This document shows positions 23,385-38,300 of a stretch of DNA of 64,000 bases, in pieces. A program made the position numbers and the translations under genes. The notes under the pieces were generated by a model. The model saw only the letters and a list, made by a program, of their open reading frames with translations. It had not been told where the DNA came from and did not search any database. The stretch covers positions 103,492 to 167,491 of the forward strand of contig NMRA01000107.1 of assembly GCA_002633005.1 (NCBI GenBank), read 5' to 3'. The stretch comes from Phoronis australis. Taxonomy: Eukaryota > Phoronida > Phoronidae. Positions within the stretch are counted from its first letter, which is position 1. The number at the start of each line of letters is the position of its first letter.

Positions 23385-26300
23385 ATGCAAGTAAAGATTG
23401 AGTATTGGTCGACATGTACTGGTACGTCCGGCAATAGTTACTTTCAATCGCTCTTGCAGAGTTCTCGATCTGAAAGGAGTCAGGATTCTAAGGACTCCGA
23501 ATTTCGTCAATCATCGAAAGTGTCCGACGAGAGCAAGACAGATCGAGGCAACTGGGCGAATAAAGCTGAGTTTCTTCTTTCCTGTATTGGGTTTGCTGTC
23601 GGCCTCGGAAACCTCTGGAGATTCCCGTATCTCTGCATACGCAATGGCGGTGGTATGTGATCTTAGCATTTGCCACACTCTGTCTCAGTGTTACCAGCCA
23701 GGGGTAGCGCTGTGCGGGGAATGATATTGTAAGGTGTACATTCGATAGTCATCGGAAATTATCGGCCATTCGGACATTCCGATTGGATAGATTTGAAAAA
23801 TGCGTAAGTGTATAGAGTGCTATCTATTGAGAAACGCACCGTCGAGGCAGGCACAAAGAACCAGGTATGAATGATCCCATTTCACGTGAAAGGGTCACAC
23901 TTTAGGCCTGGGCACGTTACGCCGCGTTTAAGTTATGATTTTGACGGTAAGCGATATTTTAATGAACTTCACTTTATTAGGGTCCATTTTTGGAAAAAAA
24001 AAGCTCACTTTCAGCATAGTGGACGTGTTTTGAGGCTGTGCACTTTGAAAGGCAAGTCACGGCTTTGATGTCTCTGGTACACAATGTTAGGAGCTTTTTC
24101 AAAATTCCTTTTTGAAACGTGCATACTCAAATTTCTGATGAATGCTCCCCACTGCTCCCTGTCTTTGTAGCTNCCCCCCCCCCCCCCCAATGATTTCAGT
24201 ACGTCGGCAGTTAGCTTCGTTCTCGAGAGCGCAGCGCGGTGTAATAAGCCAAAAGTACAATCAAGTTCCTAGCTGACCAAGTGCCTAAGTCGGAAAGTTA
24301 CGTGGGTTGACCCACTTGATGGGTGTTGCTTCAGCCTTGCCCATTTATTACGAACACCAGCGTAGTACGCGCACTTTGAGATTATAAATGTCTTGCCGCT
24401 GCCCGCCTGCGAACATCAGTTAACGTCGAGTTAAAAATAGAAAAATGGACCAATCTGTGTGGGGGGCAGGGCTGTCATCATTTTTGGGATCAGTCATGAG
24501 GAAAAATAGATCGAAGCCGTGTAATCTCATTGTTTTATAGTCTTTCCATGGTGTTTATTTCAGACGTCCTCATATATTCTTGGCGAGTTTTAATGTTCAT
24601 TATTTGTGCTCTGTTTTATTTATGTGAAGCACCAATAAATTTCCAAGGGTCTTAACTGGTTATGTGGACCGATCTCTGCTGTTGGCATGGTACTAGTCTT
24701 GTCGACAATAACAGTGGCGGTATATTTTGTATTTTGTAAACGATTTAAATTTAAAAAATACTACTGATCACACGATTCTTAGCGGTAACTCACCTATCGT
24801 TACAGTTTTGCTATTCTTATAGTTGTGACGTCAAATGGCCATGTTCAGTACTGCGCTATTACATATGACTGCAAAACGACTGGATACACTGTGGCGGATC
24901 TAGGATATCACAAGGGGGGCCCAACATTTTGTATTTAAACATTTGGTCAAAGCACGATTGTAGATGCGAATAGCACCCTCCCGCCTAGGAAATTTTTTTG
25001 TTTTATCAAGCATTTTCCTTGATTCCCGAAGTATTATCCAAGAAAAAAGGCAAGAAAAAAACACAACAAGAAAAACTGCATGGTCGGATAAAGCGCGCGT
25101 GCTTTACCACTAGTCTACTCCACCACGACTTAACGCCCAACTTGATACTAAGAGACCTACTTGTTTATGGTTCACAGCGTTTGCGCGCGAAACCTCCTTC
25201 TTTTGTAATGCTTATTACATGTTTTATATTTTGTGCAATCAGTTCGTAACAAATTTGTTGTATTAAAAATAGTCTTCAAATGCCCAATAGACCAAATTCG
25301 TTTTTCGTGTTGGCAATAATGACGCGATTGCTTTGGAAATCGTCTTCAGTTAAGGTTTGACAAAGAGAGAATTATGAGTTTCTGAGTGATTCACTAAGGC
25401 TTCACATCTTACCAGCAGCTTCTGTTTTTTCATCGTCACTCAGGTTCCATTTTCTTTAAAAAATGAAGTAAATTGTCTTCATTGCACAATGGAGCAGACG
25501 ACGGAAACGGAGTCGTAGTGCGCAGCGCCACTGCCGGTCGCCTGGGATATCGCGGGAGAGCCTTATACTTAGCCATATTTCCGCTACGAATGCGCCGTGT
25601 TCCGAATTTGACAATTGAAATTGGATCTGAGCCCCCCCCCCNGACTGTCCTACGTAACGCTCGCGCATTTGTTGACAACAGCGCCACGGTGTGGCGGCTG
25701 GTTAGCATAGAAAGCATCTTGACACACACCGTGATCAGTTCCAAATAACTCACAACAACGAAATCGCGGTAGAGCACCCCTCTAAAACTACATCTGGCTC
25801 ACTTATATCCTTAAAATTAAGCAGTGCTCTATTATCGTCATCAACCAAACACATGTTTCAAAACTTCTCACAAGACCTACAAGGCACCACGCTTTCGAAG
25901 AATTACATGTACATGTACACGACGTTTGTGAGGAAAGACCGTCCACCTAGAACCATATATATCATCCATTCAGTTGAAGGAATGTACCTGACCTTGGTTG
26001 AACCATACAGTTATCCCAGGTATCATATGATTCCGCTGTTGGGTCAGTAGAGGGCAGGCATCGGGTGAAGTCATAAAAGCAGGGTTTAATGTACCTCAAA
26101 GTCACTTCCTCCAAGGCTCGGAGTCGGGTGTTTTGGCGACCCAGCTTCAAGCCTTGTAGGTGAACTTCAGTTGTCAAGTCGCAAGTGGTGAAAACCCAGA
26201 AAGTTTATTCTCCAGGCTTTTTCAATAAAGTGAAATTAGTTTTTAGAGGAACTCAATCTGATAGACCAACTTGAACGAGTTTGTCGATCGTTTCTTCGAT

Positions 26301-29300
26301 CGAATACTCCGCGACATTATTACACTTTAAAGTGGCATAGAACGCGAAAAGCAGACTAAGTTGCATTACCGTATTCAAAATGGTTCTCTGCCGCTGAAAC
26401 AGAAGTCAAACTGTTCACCAAGAATTTTCACGATTTGTTCGTAAAGATATTGAGTTTTTGTTGATGTTGAAACATTTTTCCTTTAGTTCCAAAGTTCAGA
26501 AAAAATAATCTGTCTACTGCTCGTCGATTTTTCACCCACTCGGCAACACACCTCTCTTTATTTATTTTGACATAGACGTAGCATATTTCCTTTATATGTA
26601 AAATGTGACTTTGACCTTTGATGTAAACAAAACAATGGTGATTTCAAACAGTAGCCAGTCCGACTTCTTTGAGCGCATGCGCGCGTATATATTATTAGGG
26701 GCGGAAATTTTGAAAACTTATATTGGGATGAAAGCATTTTTGTTTCGTCTGTATTTCGAAAATGGGGAATCTGATAATTTTATCTAGAAATTCTTGCAAT
26801 ACTCAAAGTTAATAATTCTTCCCAAGAAGTAGATTCATTACATATTGTTTAAAGGGTATTTTTATGAGTATTCGTGTTCCATGCTTCTTTAAATTAGCAA
26901 AATTAACATTCAAATGGCGTTCTTAGAGATCTTTCGTATTTTTATCAACATACATTCCGTTCATTTGAAAGTCAATTGTTCAACATCTTCTGACTTAAAT
27001 TATATATTTGTTTCAGGTGCCTTCTTGATTCCTTATTTCACGTTTTTGTTCATCTGTGGAATCCCCCTGTTCTTCCTGGAGTTGTCTGTCGGCCAGTTTT
27101 CAAGCTCCACCCCTCTTAGCATGTGGAACCTCTGTCCGCTATTTAAAGGTAAACGCACTCCATCATTTGATACTTACCAGCTTGTTACATCCTCAAATTT
27201 AACTGAGACATTCTGTCAAAGGTTGCTAGTGCCGATACGCGTTAGAAAAATGTTTTATGTTAACGTATTGTTTTGAAACCATGATGAATATGGACCTAAG
27301 TATATGACAAGTGTGCAGACAGCCGACACGACGACGGAAAAGATAGTAACGTTGGCGAAGAAATTTACGACGGATGAGCAGGAAAGCCAAGTAATTTTAA
27401 GGTTTCTGTTGCCACAGTTTACTTTGTTTAAATTCTGTGTTTTGCGATCTAGTTGGCATATCCAATGCAATTAGGCGAACAGTATTTTACTCTATTTCGG
27501 ATATAAGTTGTTTTTAAAATTGACAGACCTTTACAAGTGACACCCAACCTTTTAATAGATGACGAGGTCAAATCGTTTTGAGCAAAAGTCAGATTTGTGA
27601 ACTATTTTCACGAAGCCCTTACATAATCTCTCGACAACTTTATTTTTGCGTGAGCACAGAAATGATTTAAAATGCGCCTGGTTGCGTGGATATGCTTCTT
27701 TATTATCAAAGTACGTCACCTGGGTTCTTACTGCAGGTTTAGGTTACGGGATGCTTGTGGTGTGTACCCTGGTCTGTGTCTATTACAATATGATCATAGC
27801 CTGGGTACTCTACTACCTTGCGCACTCATTCACCTCAAAACTGCCCTGGTTACACTGTCAGAACGAGACCAGATGTTACGAAACTTTGCCCGCTGCCAAC
27901 AACGAGTCGATCGTAAATGCGACAGACTTGACTGCCACCTATCGCCGCGAAGCTGAGGCGGCATCAATCAAGGCTGTCCGTGGCAACTTGTCTGTGAACC
28001 TCGTTGGAGAGGGTGCGAGCAGCTTTGAGAAAATGACACCTGCCGAAGAGTACTGGCAGTAAGTCCGCCTGATAGAGGAGCCGCTTGTTTACTAGTCCAT
28101 GTTGACTAGTGCCTTTGGAGGATAGAACGAACCAGTGCTCTGTACCAACAATGTAACCTACATGTCGGCCTGAGCATGCGCAATCAACATGTAATGAAAA
28201 GTTCGCATTATCGGCAACTGTTTCGGCGATTTTTATACCAACACAGAATGTGCAATTTGGCAAAACAATTACTAACCAGAGTGACTTTTTTCTCTTCCTC
28301 GTGTTTTCTCTTATTTTTTGTCTATTATTTTTCAAAATTAAGCATGAACACCATTTAGACAGTTTGTTTTTGATTACATAGCTACTCTAACTTCGAAAGA
28401 TTTTGTCGCGTGCTCGGAAAATTCTTTTGACTCAGTTTTGACGAAAACTTCTGTAAATTTCAACATGCAATTCCATCAAGAATGCCTGGAAACTTGTTTT
28501 TCGTCTGCTCATCAATACCTTCAATTCCATTAACCTGTGATTTACACTGTTGAGGCAGTGCGGAATGTATTCTAAAGCGGTGTCCAGTGCCGTGTTTCTT
28601 GGTTGTTTGTATTCAAATGTTTACGAACCTATGCCTTTATATGTTAAAAAATAGTATGCGCTCTCAGAAATACATATTCTGATTAAAGGAACACCCATTC
28701 ACTTACCCCGTGCTCAGTGATTGACGTGAACGTTTTATGTCTTCTTTACGAACTACAGTATTTGTGCGTACATGCACGGACTCATTTCTAAGGCTTATAC
28801 AACCTGACAGTAAAATCTATTTAAAAAAAACTCTTTGTTCAAAGGGAAAATATTTGTACAACTGAGATATAAATGTTTTCAAGTGATCAATTCAAACCTT
28901 CTTTTTGTGCCCCTTTAAAACTGCACAGTACACATTTATAGCACGGGTGTAGGTTGGTAGTCCGAAGGTCCAGTAGTCCTGGGGTCCTCAAGTCCGAAGG
29001 TTCACTAGTTGGAAGAGCTGAAATCGCGGCTACTCATTTTTCTCGGACTTGTGAACCTTCGGACTTACGGACCATTTTAAAAATAGGCCCTACCTGCATT
29101 TGTCGGACTTACGGACCTTGAGTCTGGTGAACTTCGGACTATCGAGCGGGCCGAAAAATGACGTCACATGACAGTGAGAATGCTGTAGTGTTGAACAAAT
29201 ACGAAGCTCAGTAGGGAACTAATATAAGTATCCGTAACAAACTAAAATTCAGGAGGTCATTAATGTTTGCCTCAAGTGTAACACTCGTCATATGATTTCA

Positions 29301-32300
29301 AATTAGTTAAAGCGAATGCACTCCTACCTCGTCTTCATTAGGTGTTTATGGACAAATCTATGAAATGGCCGTATTTATGGTTCCCATGGCAACTACACTC
29401 TTCGTATCTCTTAGATATTTCATTTACGGGGTGTTGTTGTTTTCTATTTGTGATAGGTTTCGTATTCGCACGGCCTTGTTTTCACTGTGTTATAGGTACA
29501 CTGTACTGGAGCTGTCACCAGGCATCGAGAAGCTTGGCGAAACCAGGTGGGAACTTGTAGTTTGCCTACTCGCAGCCTGGGTACTCGTGTTCTTGTGTTT
29601 ATGTAAAGGAGTAAAATCGTCAGGAAAGGTAATGATTAGATTAATAATCGTCTATTTTCCACTTGTCTAACCTGTAGATGTGTAAAATTTGTAAACTAGC
29701 CTTCTTTGACGATTTCAGTCACTCCAATGTCTTCCTATTTGATACTGCCATTATTTATTTACCGAGTGGAAAGTTACTAATCTTTATATAATTTGTAGCA
29801 GAATTCTTGACATTTGTAACTATGAAATGTTACTTGCTTTACAAAAGTGTAAACGTATTTTTGTTAATGTTATTGTGTCAAGTGCCTCCCTTGCTGCGTC
29901 AGAGAGCAACTTTACGCCGATAACTGATAAAATTTCGTGGGTTACTATGCGTCCATTTCCGATATCTAGGCTCGAACACAATGTGAAAGAGAATTTTGGA
30001 AAACGAAAACAAAGTTCAAGATTCATTTTAAGCTGATTAATTTGTATTTTGAATGCAAAATTCAGAGCATTCCGTATGACAACTTGTATCAAATACAAAT
30101 ACGGAGAAAATATACTAGCCCACATAACCAAGACAGCCGCATGAACGCAACGTTGACAAATCCTCGAGTAGCAGTTTACTATTCAATGCATTACGGGTAC
30201 AGAGGTGACTTGATTGCAACACGTGACGGCTTGCCTGCCAACGCAGTTCCAAACTTGCTTGGCGATGCTAAGTAGTTGCAGGTATACCATAGAATCACAC
30301 GTGCGAGCATTGCCTCTTAGGCACGAACCACCTACGAACCTATGTGTCATACATACGAACCTAAAAATCACGCATACGAAAAAAAATCATGCGCACGAAC
30401 CACAAAAATCATACATACGAACACAAAATCATACATACGAGCATCGAATCAAACTCACGAACACTTTATCGTTTGGCTAGCCAGGCGGTTCGTGCGGAGT
30501 ATAAATCAGATGCTCATGCCTATCATTTGTGTTCGTATGTGTGATTTTTGTGGTTCGTGTGCATGATTTTTGTTCCTGTGCGTGATTGTTGGGTTAGTAG
30601 GCATGATCCATAGGGGTGAGTGGTTCGTGCGTAAGATGCAATGCTCTTGCGTATGATTATATAGTACCCCTGTTGAACTATCATTGGATAGGCAACGCCA
30701 AGCCCCTAAATTTGTCATTGATGTTAATCGCCCACTGTCTCCCTGAGTCATCCCGGCTTTCTGATTCTGTGCACATTAGAAAATATCTGAGTTGCGAATC
30801 TAATATCTATGGTTTATCATGTCACAACAATGTTATTGCGCATATTGTCACCCCATATAGGTCCAAAGGCTGGTTGCTTACTAGTTTTTTTTGTCAAATA
30901 TGGGGATCCGTAAGCACACGGCAGAAGACCATGAAATTATAAAGCCCACGCCATGCGTAAAGGCGAACTTGTTATTAGAATCAGCCTGCACCATATTGAA
31001 CGGTTTGTGTTAGCGGAGCACTCATCATATTAAGTACACTATTAAGCATTTTTTTTTCAAGCGGAAGCACGCCTTTCTACTGACCTGCCTCCTTGACTCA
31101 CCCACTCAACAAACAAAAAATGAAACTGATTAAGCAGCAAAGTCAGGCTGAGGGTGCATGGAAACGAATTATTTAGTGCTAAGCAACGAAATATTTTGAG
31201 GGTCAGGAGAGAATGTCTCCACGTACTGTGCACCCGATTTTTTGTTATCAAAAGGTCCACAACGTCACAACGTCAGGAATTCGAGCCCCCCCCCCCCCCA
31301 TATTGAAGGTTGGGCGGTGCGCGCATGCCTCCTATAGCAGTGGATCTCGGCCTGCACTTTTCCGACCTCTATAGTCTCAGCTCAATTACCGGGCGGGAGA
31401 GTCGAAATTTGGATTAGCTCATGACTTCAATTGGCGCTCGACGGATTATCGCCTAAGCCTACATGCATGGCAAACAGTCATCAATACAATCTCGCTGACT
31501 GAATGCGTTTACGGGGTGGCAATGTGCGCCGTCTGTAACAGCGTACAACTGTCGCCCTTGTGTCGCCCCAACGACAGTTTGTGGCGAGTGAAACGACAAA
31601 TGTTCTCCGTTTTAGGTGGCAGTAGCGATTGATTAATGTTGATCAATGTTTATCCCTGACATTTGTGCAACAGGTTGTGTACGTAACAGCTACCGCCCCC
31701 TATGTCCTACTGACGGTTCTCTTAATAAGAGGTCTCACCCTAGACGGTGCACTCGATGGAATAATTTACTATTTGACACCAGACTTCAGAAAGTTGACGA
31801 AACTGCAAGTAGGTTTAATTGATTTGTTTCAGTCATACACATTCGAATTGGTTTTAAACTGTGGGATTACCGCGCCCGACTTGTGAGCTTTGGAATTCTT
31901 TATACGTTAATGGTATCAATCCTTTACCTTAATCATGTTAATTATGTCAGTCCTTAGCCATAGTAATGTATGATATCAGTCCTTGGTCACAGCAATGTGG
32001 AAAAACAAAATGATATATGTAACAGCAGTCATAAAGAAATACATTATAAAAAAAACACAGCGTTTCGCCTTAAAAACGCATCATTAGGTGAGTACAGGCG
32101 GTAAATATCAAGTTCCAACGGTTAAGCCAGTTTAACCGCAAGAGATACAACCAATAGGTTACCCTAGCTGCCATTTGACATTTATTGGATCCAATAATTT
32201 TTTAAAAGGGCAAACGTCAACTTACGCGACTGTTGAATAGGACTGGTGTTTTCTTTTGGAATACATGACGCTTACCTGTACTCACCTGATAAAGCTTTTA

Positions 32301-35300
32301 CTTAATAAATCGAAATGTTATGTTGTTTTATAATGAATTTCTTTGTGATCGGGGCTTGCCCTTTTACTGAAGGGAACAACATTAAGAACGACGATAAAAT
32401 GCACTTGAACCTTCCCAGTCTCGTTTCCGGGTTTGTTTGTTTGTCTGTGGTTTGTCCCGTCATATAATACTGTCCGACCCGTTCACCTTTTTGGGCAACT
32501 TCGTGGAGTTTTGCAGTTTGCACGCAGTCATTAACAAGATAAGAGGGAAATGCGGTTTTGGTTTTGACTAATCCGTGAAAGAGCGGAAATTTGTAGCAAT
32601 GTCATGTTCAATAATTTCTCACAAGGTTTGGGGGGAGGCAGCTCTTCAAATCTTCTACTCTCTGGGCCCGGCCTGGGGCGGACTCATTACTATGTCAAGT
32701 TACAACAAGTTTCACAACAACGTCTACAGGTAGGTCAGGGTGAAGTAAGAATCTTAACCTAGCCACCTGGTTGAACGACATACACTGGATTCAGGTTAAT
32801 GCTTTAGGCGAAATATTAGTTGGAGTCAATGAAACAATTTGGTTGAGTTTATCTGTGAACATGTCAATAAACCACCAAATAGTAAACTTTCTTTCGAAAC
32901 CTATAAAGTTGCTAGCTGTCGGTGTCCTACCTGTGAATCCTGGACACAGTTGAAGACAGTAGAACTGTATTGGGATGAAAGAGTTTATTTTTAATTAGCA
33001 TTGATTTTTCATTAACGGAGCGCTTGAACTAATCAAAAACACAAAAACATGCAACTTTGAGCTTTAGTCATCATTTCCACGTGCGAAGATCGTTTTAAGT
33101 GGAACACATGTTAACGGCCAAATATTATGTGCAGTTTGTAGAGTTCAGTCGTTTCAATTACAGAGACGCAATGGTTGTTCCATTAGCTAACTGCCTCACC
33201 AGTTTCTATGGCGGCTTTGTCATATTCTCTGTGATTGGCTTTATGGCGAAAAAAGCTGGCAAATCCATCGAAGACGTTGTTACTCAGGGTAAGACGGCGT
33301 GAACGGCCGCCAGACTTGTTTAATTCTCCACGAGACTGTGGATCTAGTATTCTTCTTTGGTTACTGGGCAGACTGTTTTGGTGGAGTAGAACATACTGTT
33401 ATTGATAAACTCATGCATATGTACCATATATTTCCCTTATTGGACGGATTGAACCCGAACAGCACAACAACGATTACATTTCAATCCATTCTCATGTACA
33501 ACGCTTTCAGTTGGCAACGCATTTCGGGCGCGAAATGACAATGAACGGTTAGTGCCACAGATACGAGTTTAGGTTTTGGCAAAACGTTATAAGCTAGATT
33601 CCGTCGCTGTCATCCAAGAAGTTGGTCTTAGCTGTCAAAACAATTCAAAAAGCGAATTAAACTGATGTGTTATTCTGGGACGCGTGAGACGCTCGTTGCC
33701 TGAAATATGGCCCAGATCAAAGGATTTTGGCATATTTTTTCGCCAAAATATGTTTGGTGAATCGTTCTTAATCAGCATTCAAAACTGTGTTTGACAGCTG
33801 TTGACTGGCCAATTCTCAACGCTTGTTTTAAACGTTGTTATTTTTATGACAGGTCCTGGACTGGCCTTTGTAGTCTATCCGGAAGCGATAGGTAAATTGC
33901 CGATTTCACCAATGTGGGCAGTGTTCTTCTTCTTAATGTTGCTCACACTTGGGCTGGACAGTCAGGTAATGTACCTCCAGTTGACCTCTTAAACTTTGGC
34001 CAATAAGAAAATAAAATGCTGTTTCTTTCATCTTGTAATATCTTGCAACTTTTGGCTGTTTGTGAACATCTCATAATGTGATAGCATAGTCTAGTGGCTA
34101 CATACTTGCGTAGAAGTAAGAAACTCTCGAAAACGCAAGCCTTCGCGCAATATCTCCATGTTTAAACAAGTGAAGCACGTGTTCAGATTAGCTTTTCTCG
34201 CTAATGACTTATATAGGATTACGTCTGCGAAACGCATCCTTGCCGGTATGTTTGTCACATAACTAATCGGTTCGGAAGTTGCGTTGTTGATGCAACTTGA
34301 TACTTACACTCTATCACAGTGCTAAAAGAAAGTATAGGTGGCGCTGTGTCAGAGGGTACTTGATACTTGTTGTATTTCACTCGTGACTAAATTGTCTATT
34401 CCAGTAGTTTTGAAACGGCTTTAAGCGAAATAACAAAGTGATATTCATCCTCGGCGTAGGCCTACTGTTCTAGAAACTGGAGAATAAACTGTTACCGACC
34501 TCTGCGTGTTACAATGTATATAGGCGGCGCAGCATTGAAAAATGTGCCCCCTTGTGGTTCGCCGCCTATAGACCATGGGCGGCGCAGCACTGAAAAAATG
34601 GAGGGCCATAGCCTCCCCCCAGCCCCCTATGGTGCGCCGCCCATTAATGGTGACCGTAGAGAATTAAGAAAACACGATTAAACCCATCTTTTTAGTATCC
34701 TCACGGCTTATGTGAATTGTTGGTGACATAGAGCTCCATTTCGTCCTGTTAAGATATTTGAATCGAAAATCAAATTCGACTCTCATAAAATCGGTCTGGT
34801 AATATTCCTTACCACGGCCATTTCCCTTATCAAATCAAATCATTGGCTGTGCTTACATTCGCCATTTTCGAATTCGCACTGAATTGGCCAACCTAGACAA
34901 ATTCTGAAGCATATTCTTGAGGCGCTGCTGGTTTTGACGTTCTTGTTGGTAACGGAAATAGAATCTTATCACAGTTATGGATATTACGGTTACGGGACTG
35001 ATTTTGTGGCCATTACTTAGTTGACATCATTTATTGAGTCTTTCTAAGCACGCAGCCCATTTTTAATAAAGATTTCTCGGCTTCCGTTTTCAAAAGCCGC
35101 CAGCGCTTGCACTTGTAACAATGTGGTTACCATTGGTAACATATGTCTTGCTGTTTTCCTTTTCTTTAGTTTGCTTTCTTCGAAACTATAGTCAGCAGCT
35201 TGGTAGATGAATATCCCCGATGGATGCGTAAGCGTAAGCTAATCTTGTGTGCGGTTCTGAGTTGTGCCATGTTTTTGACGGGACTTCCATTTTGTACTCA

Positions 35301-38300
35301 GGTAGGACAACATGTGACTCTCATATGTAATATATGGGTGTGTTGAGTTTTGTCGGAGCGACTTAAGTTATTGCTGGTGTTTTGTGATGTTTTAATGTGC
35401 AATCATTGAGTTTAACTCCTGGCAATTATGTAGTTTTTCAGACCAGAAAAATCTGATAATGACCGAGGCAAAGCTGAGGTTGAATCAAAGACAAAACTGT
35501 AGAGCGAAGCCTTTCATTCCAAAAAGTTTCTGATATTACAATAACACAGAAAATATTTTAATCCAAATTGCAACAAAACATCAGTTCTTTGGTTAATAAA
35601 TAACATAAAACATAATAAAATCTAAAGTAATGTTTTCTGTGACACAAATGGTTGAAAAATATGTATACAAAACGTACCGAGAGTGGCGTAGATGAAGTAA
35701 TATTCCAACTCGACATTATTCCGCGTATAGAAAGTGAGTTTAGTTGTGGCTTACTACCACCTTCATGCAGATCCCGGGATCGAATCTCGATGAAATACCC
35801 AGTACTTCACAAAAAAATCTAAAGAAGAATACAGTGACGTTAAAGGGGAATGCCACACGATTTAATTAGTCTTTTTTACAGTCTTAATCGGTCTATATCC
35901 ACATCACCTCGTATGCGGTCGATCTCTCCTCGCCGAGAGGTGTCGCGTTAACCTGTGAGGAAGGTGAGGAACGACTCAGCGACGTCAGTGGTTCTTCTGC
36001 AGAATGAGTGCCGCTATATGGAGTGGTGTATCATTCCCGCCTGTGCGAACTATGAAGCTACGAGGAAAGAGGTATATCGTTTTTTCGATTTCCTCGAGAG
36101 CACACAATGCTTCGGAAGTGGTTCGCGGTAGTGAAGAATGAAAAGTACGCCGTAATACCTATTAAGTAAGAAGCCGTGAAACTTCTTCGTGTCTGTGGCC
36201 GGAATTTCGTCTACAGTCATTTCACTGACAATGGAATGCCAGCTTTCCAAATAGCTCATGCCAGGGCAGAAAAAGAGACTGAGGCTGAAATCAGACGTTG
36301 TGCCTAGTGTCACACTAGGTGTTTGCGTTCGGCAGGCAAGAGCTGCAAAACAACGCGGATCGGTTGAAGCTGAGTTTTTGATTATGGAGAATTGTAGCTG
36401 GCCATGGAAACATAAACAATTGCAATTAATTCAAGGCATGAGAAGATAACGTTTTATATAACCTGTTTGATGACTAACTCGTTAGTCAAGCTTCTGTTTG
36501 GACCTCTGGGTGTAGGATGTTTTCGCCAGTTCTTTTTCCCAGTCCCAAAAACGTTGTAAACAGACTTCTGTTTATATAGATGCGGTGCAAAATCAGGATG
36601 ATCCGTCTACGCTTCTCCAAGAAGGCGTTTCACTTGCGGAACTTCGTGGCAGCAAACGCAAGCGTCAGTTGTTTTCATTATCGTGCAGTTAGCACACTGA
36701 CACCATGACAAATCATTCAAACAGTTTTCGGAACTATCCATATGTTCCGTTATCTGTGCACGTTCACGGCTTCTCTCTTGTATTTCTTGATCAGTGAATT
36801 CCGGTTTGAACTGATAGCTTGTCGATCGACCTGTGAAGTCTTCGTCGAATGAGCACTCGTCTAAGTCGGGATTGCGATCAGAGTTGCCACGGTTGACGTT
36901 CATTATTGTGCACTCTCTTTCAAAATGAATTATTCTCACCCTAACCACTGCTTATTTAAAACTGAAACAAAGATGCAATAAACTGTTGACCGAGCACCTT
37001 AAACCATGAATAATACGCTTACAAGGAAGTCATGCATTTCTAAAGATATGCGGGAATTTTCACCGCTCGTCCTTCTGAGCGGCTTGTACCAGGATCAAAG
37101 AGAGCGCGGCGCCGGAATCAGGAACAGTTGTGATGACCGCATTGTCCGATGCGAGCACGACCCAATTAAATGTAATTATTCGACCATAAACTGTATTAAA
37201 CATCTCTGTCTATACACAATGGCGTACTTTCAAAATGCATTAACCACTAATTTTCGTTCAGCTGGAAAAAAACAACCAAGTATGGTTTTCGATTTTTAAA
37301 AATCGACGAACTAATAATCTAAAAACTCTCGATTGCATATCCTATGGTCAGATATTTAGATATTCATATACATTATTCGAATCATTCTTACTGTGCAACT
37401 TTTGCCCTGACGGTTTTGTTGTGGAAGGGTAACCCGACTTCGCGGCCCCCGACGAGCTAGTAAGTAGATTTGCAGTTTTGCGTTTAATTCACCAAAATAA
37501 TCACGTGCACATTATTTCTTTGGCTCACTAGTATAGTCTTTTCGTGACTGTAAGTTTAGTTTCTAGCTTTGGCTGGTTTATGTTCGTGATGTCTTCAGGC
37601 CGGCCGCGACGGGCCTGGTCGGGTTCCGAGCCACTGGCCGGGATAACAAGCGTTTTTGTGTGTTAAGAACTGAAAAAATCGCAAGTCTAAAATTACAACA
37701 CAAAGCCATGTTCTCCTGTCTGTATTTCACGAACGAATAATTCGAATTTATCACCGAACAGGGCCCAAAACTCCCGCGACCTACCTTGGTAAAGTGGCCT
37801 ACTGAACTTTGTAGGTTACGGTACATTCCAATACCTATAAATTCGTAATAGCGAAATAAAACAACACATTTGTTCAATAACTCGATGTATTTGTAAGGGT
37901 TTTACGTCGAATTTTGTTAATTTATTGGTGTAAATCGATGAATTCAACGGAAAAGCTGACACCAGTAAACTTTTGTGAACTGCTGAACAGACTGCGTTCG
38001 AACCTCTGACGTCATTGGTTAATTTCAACAGCTCCGTCTGCCGTCATGTGTCAGGTAAAAGAACCGTACTTGCTGTTATCGAGTGGAACTACTCGATCTA
38101 AATTGATACAAAGTAGGTTGTTTTTTGGGTGGCATTCTCCTTTAACACAACAGCAGTTATTATGAATATTTTACCACAGCAGGGCTCATTATGAACAGTT
38201 ATTGTCTACGAGGAATGGTTGACCGCTGGTGAGTTTGAAATTTCGTACTTTGTCCAAACAATAGAACAGTTGCCGTTGTTTTTTTGTGTTTCTCTTGCTT

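Larger units (their letters stand above)
35840..38145 (+). mobile_element. TTAA-flanked DNA transposon (Kolobok-like), copy 2, in SLC6 intron 9
   Basis: Bounded by TTAA (35840-35843 and 38142-38145), with inverted ends aggggaatgccacac and gggtggcattctcct. It carries a THAP-like segment on the plus strand (36016-36305) and a cysteine-rich ORF on the minus strand (36607-36903), arranged tail to tail. Copy 1 (6391-7877) has the same arrangement in reverse. Both coding parts are damaged. It lies wholly within an intron of the SLC6 gene, whose exons 9 and 10 on either side are intact. Confidence 0.85.

Noticed and set aside
25436-25777. Overlapping ORFs in both strands around an ambiguous C run
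   Set aside because: The frames cross an undetermined base and show no domain. It lies within SLC6 intron 1.
27255-27470. Minus-strand ORF in SLC6 intron 2
   Set aside because: No domain; it lies between two well-supported plus-strand exons.
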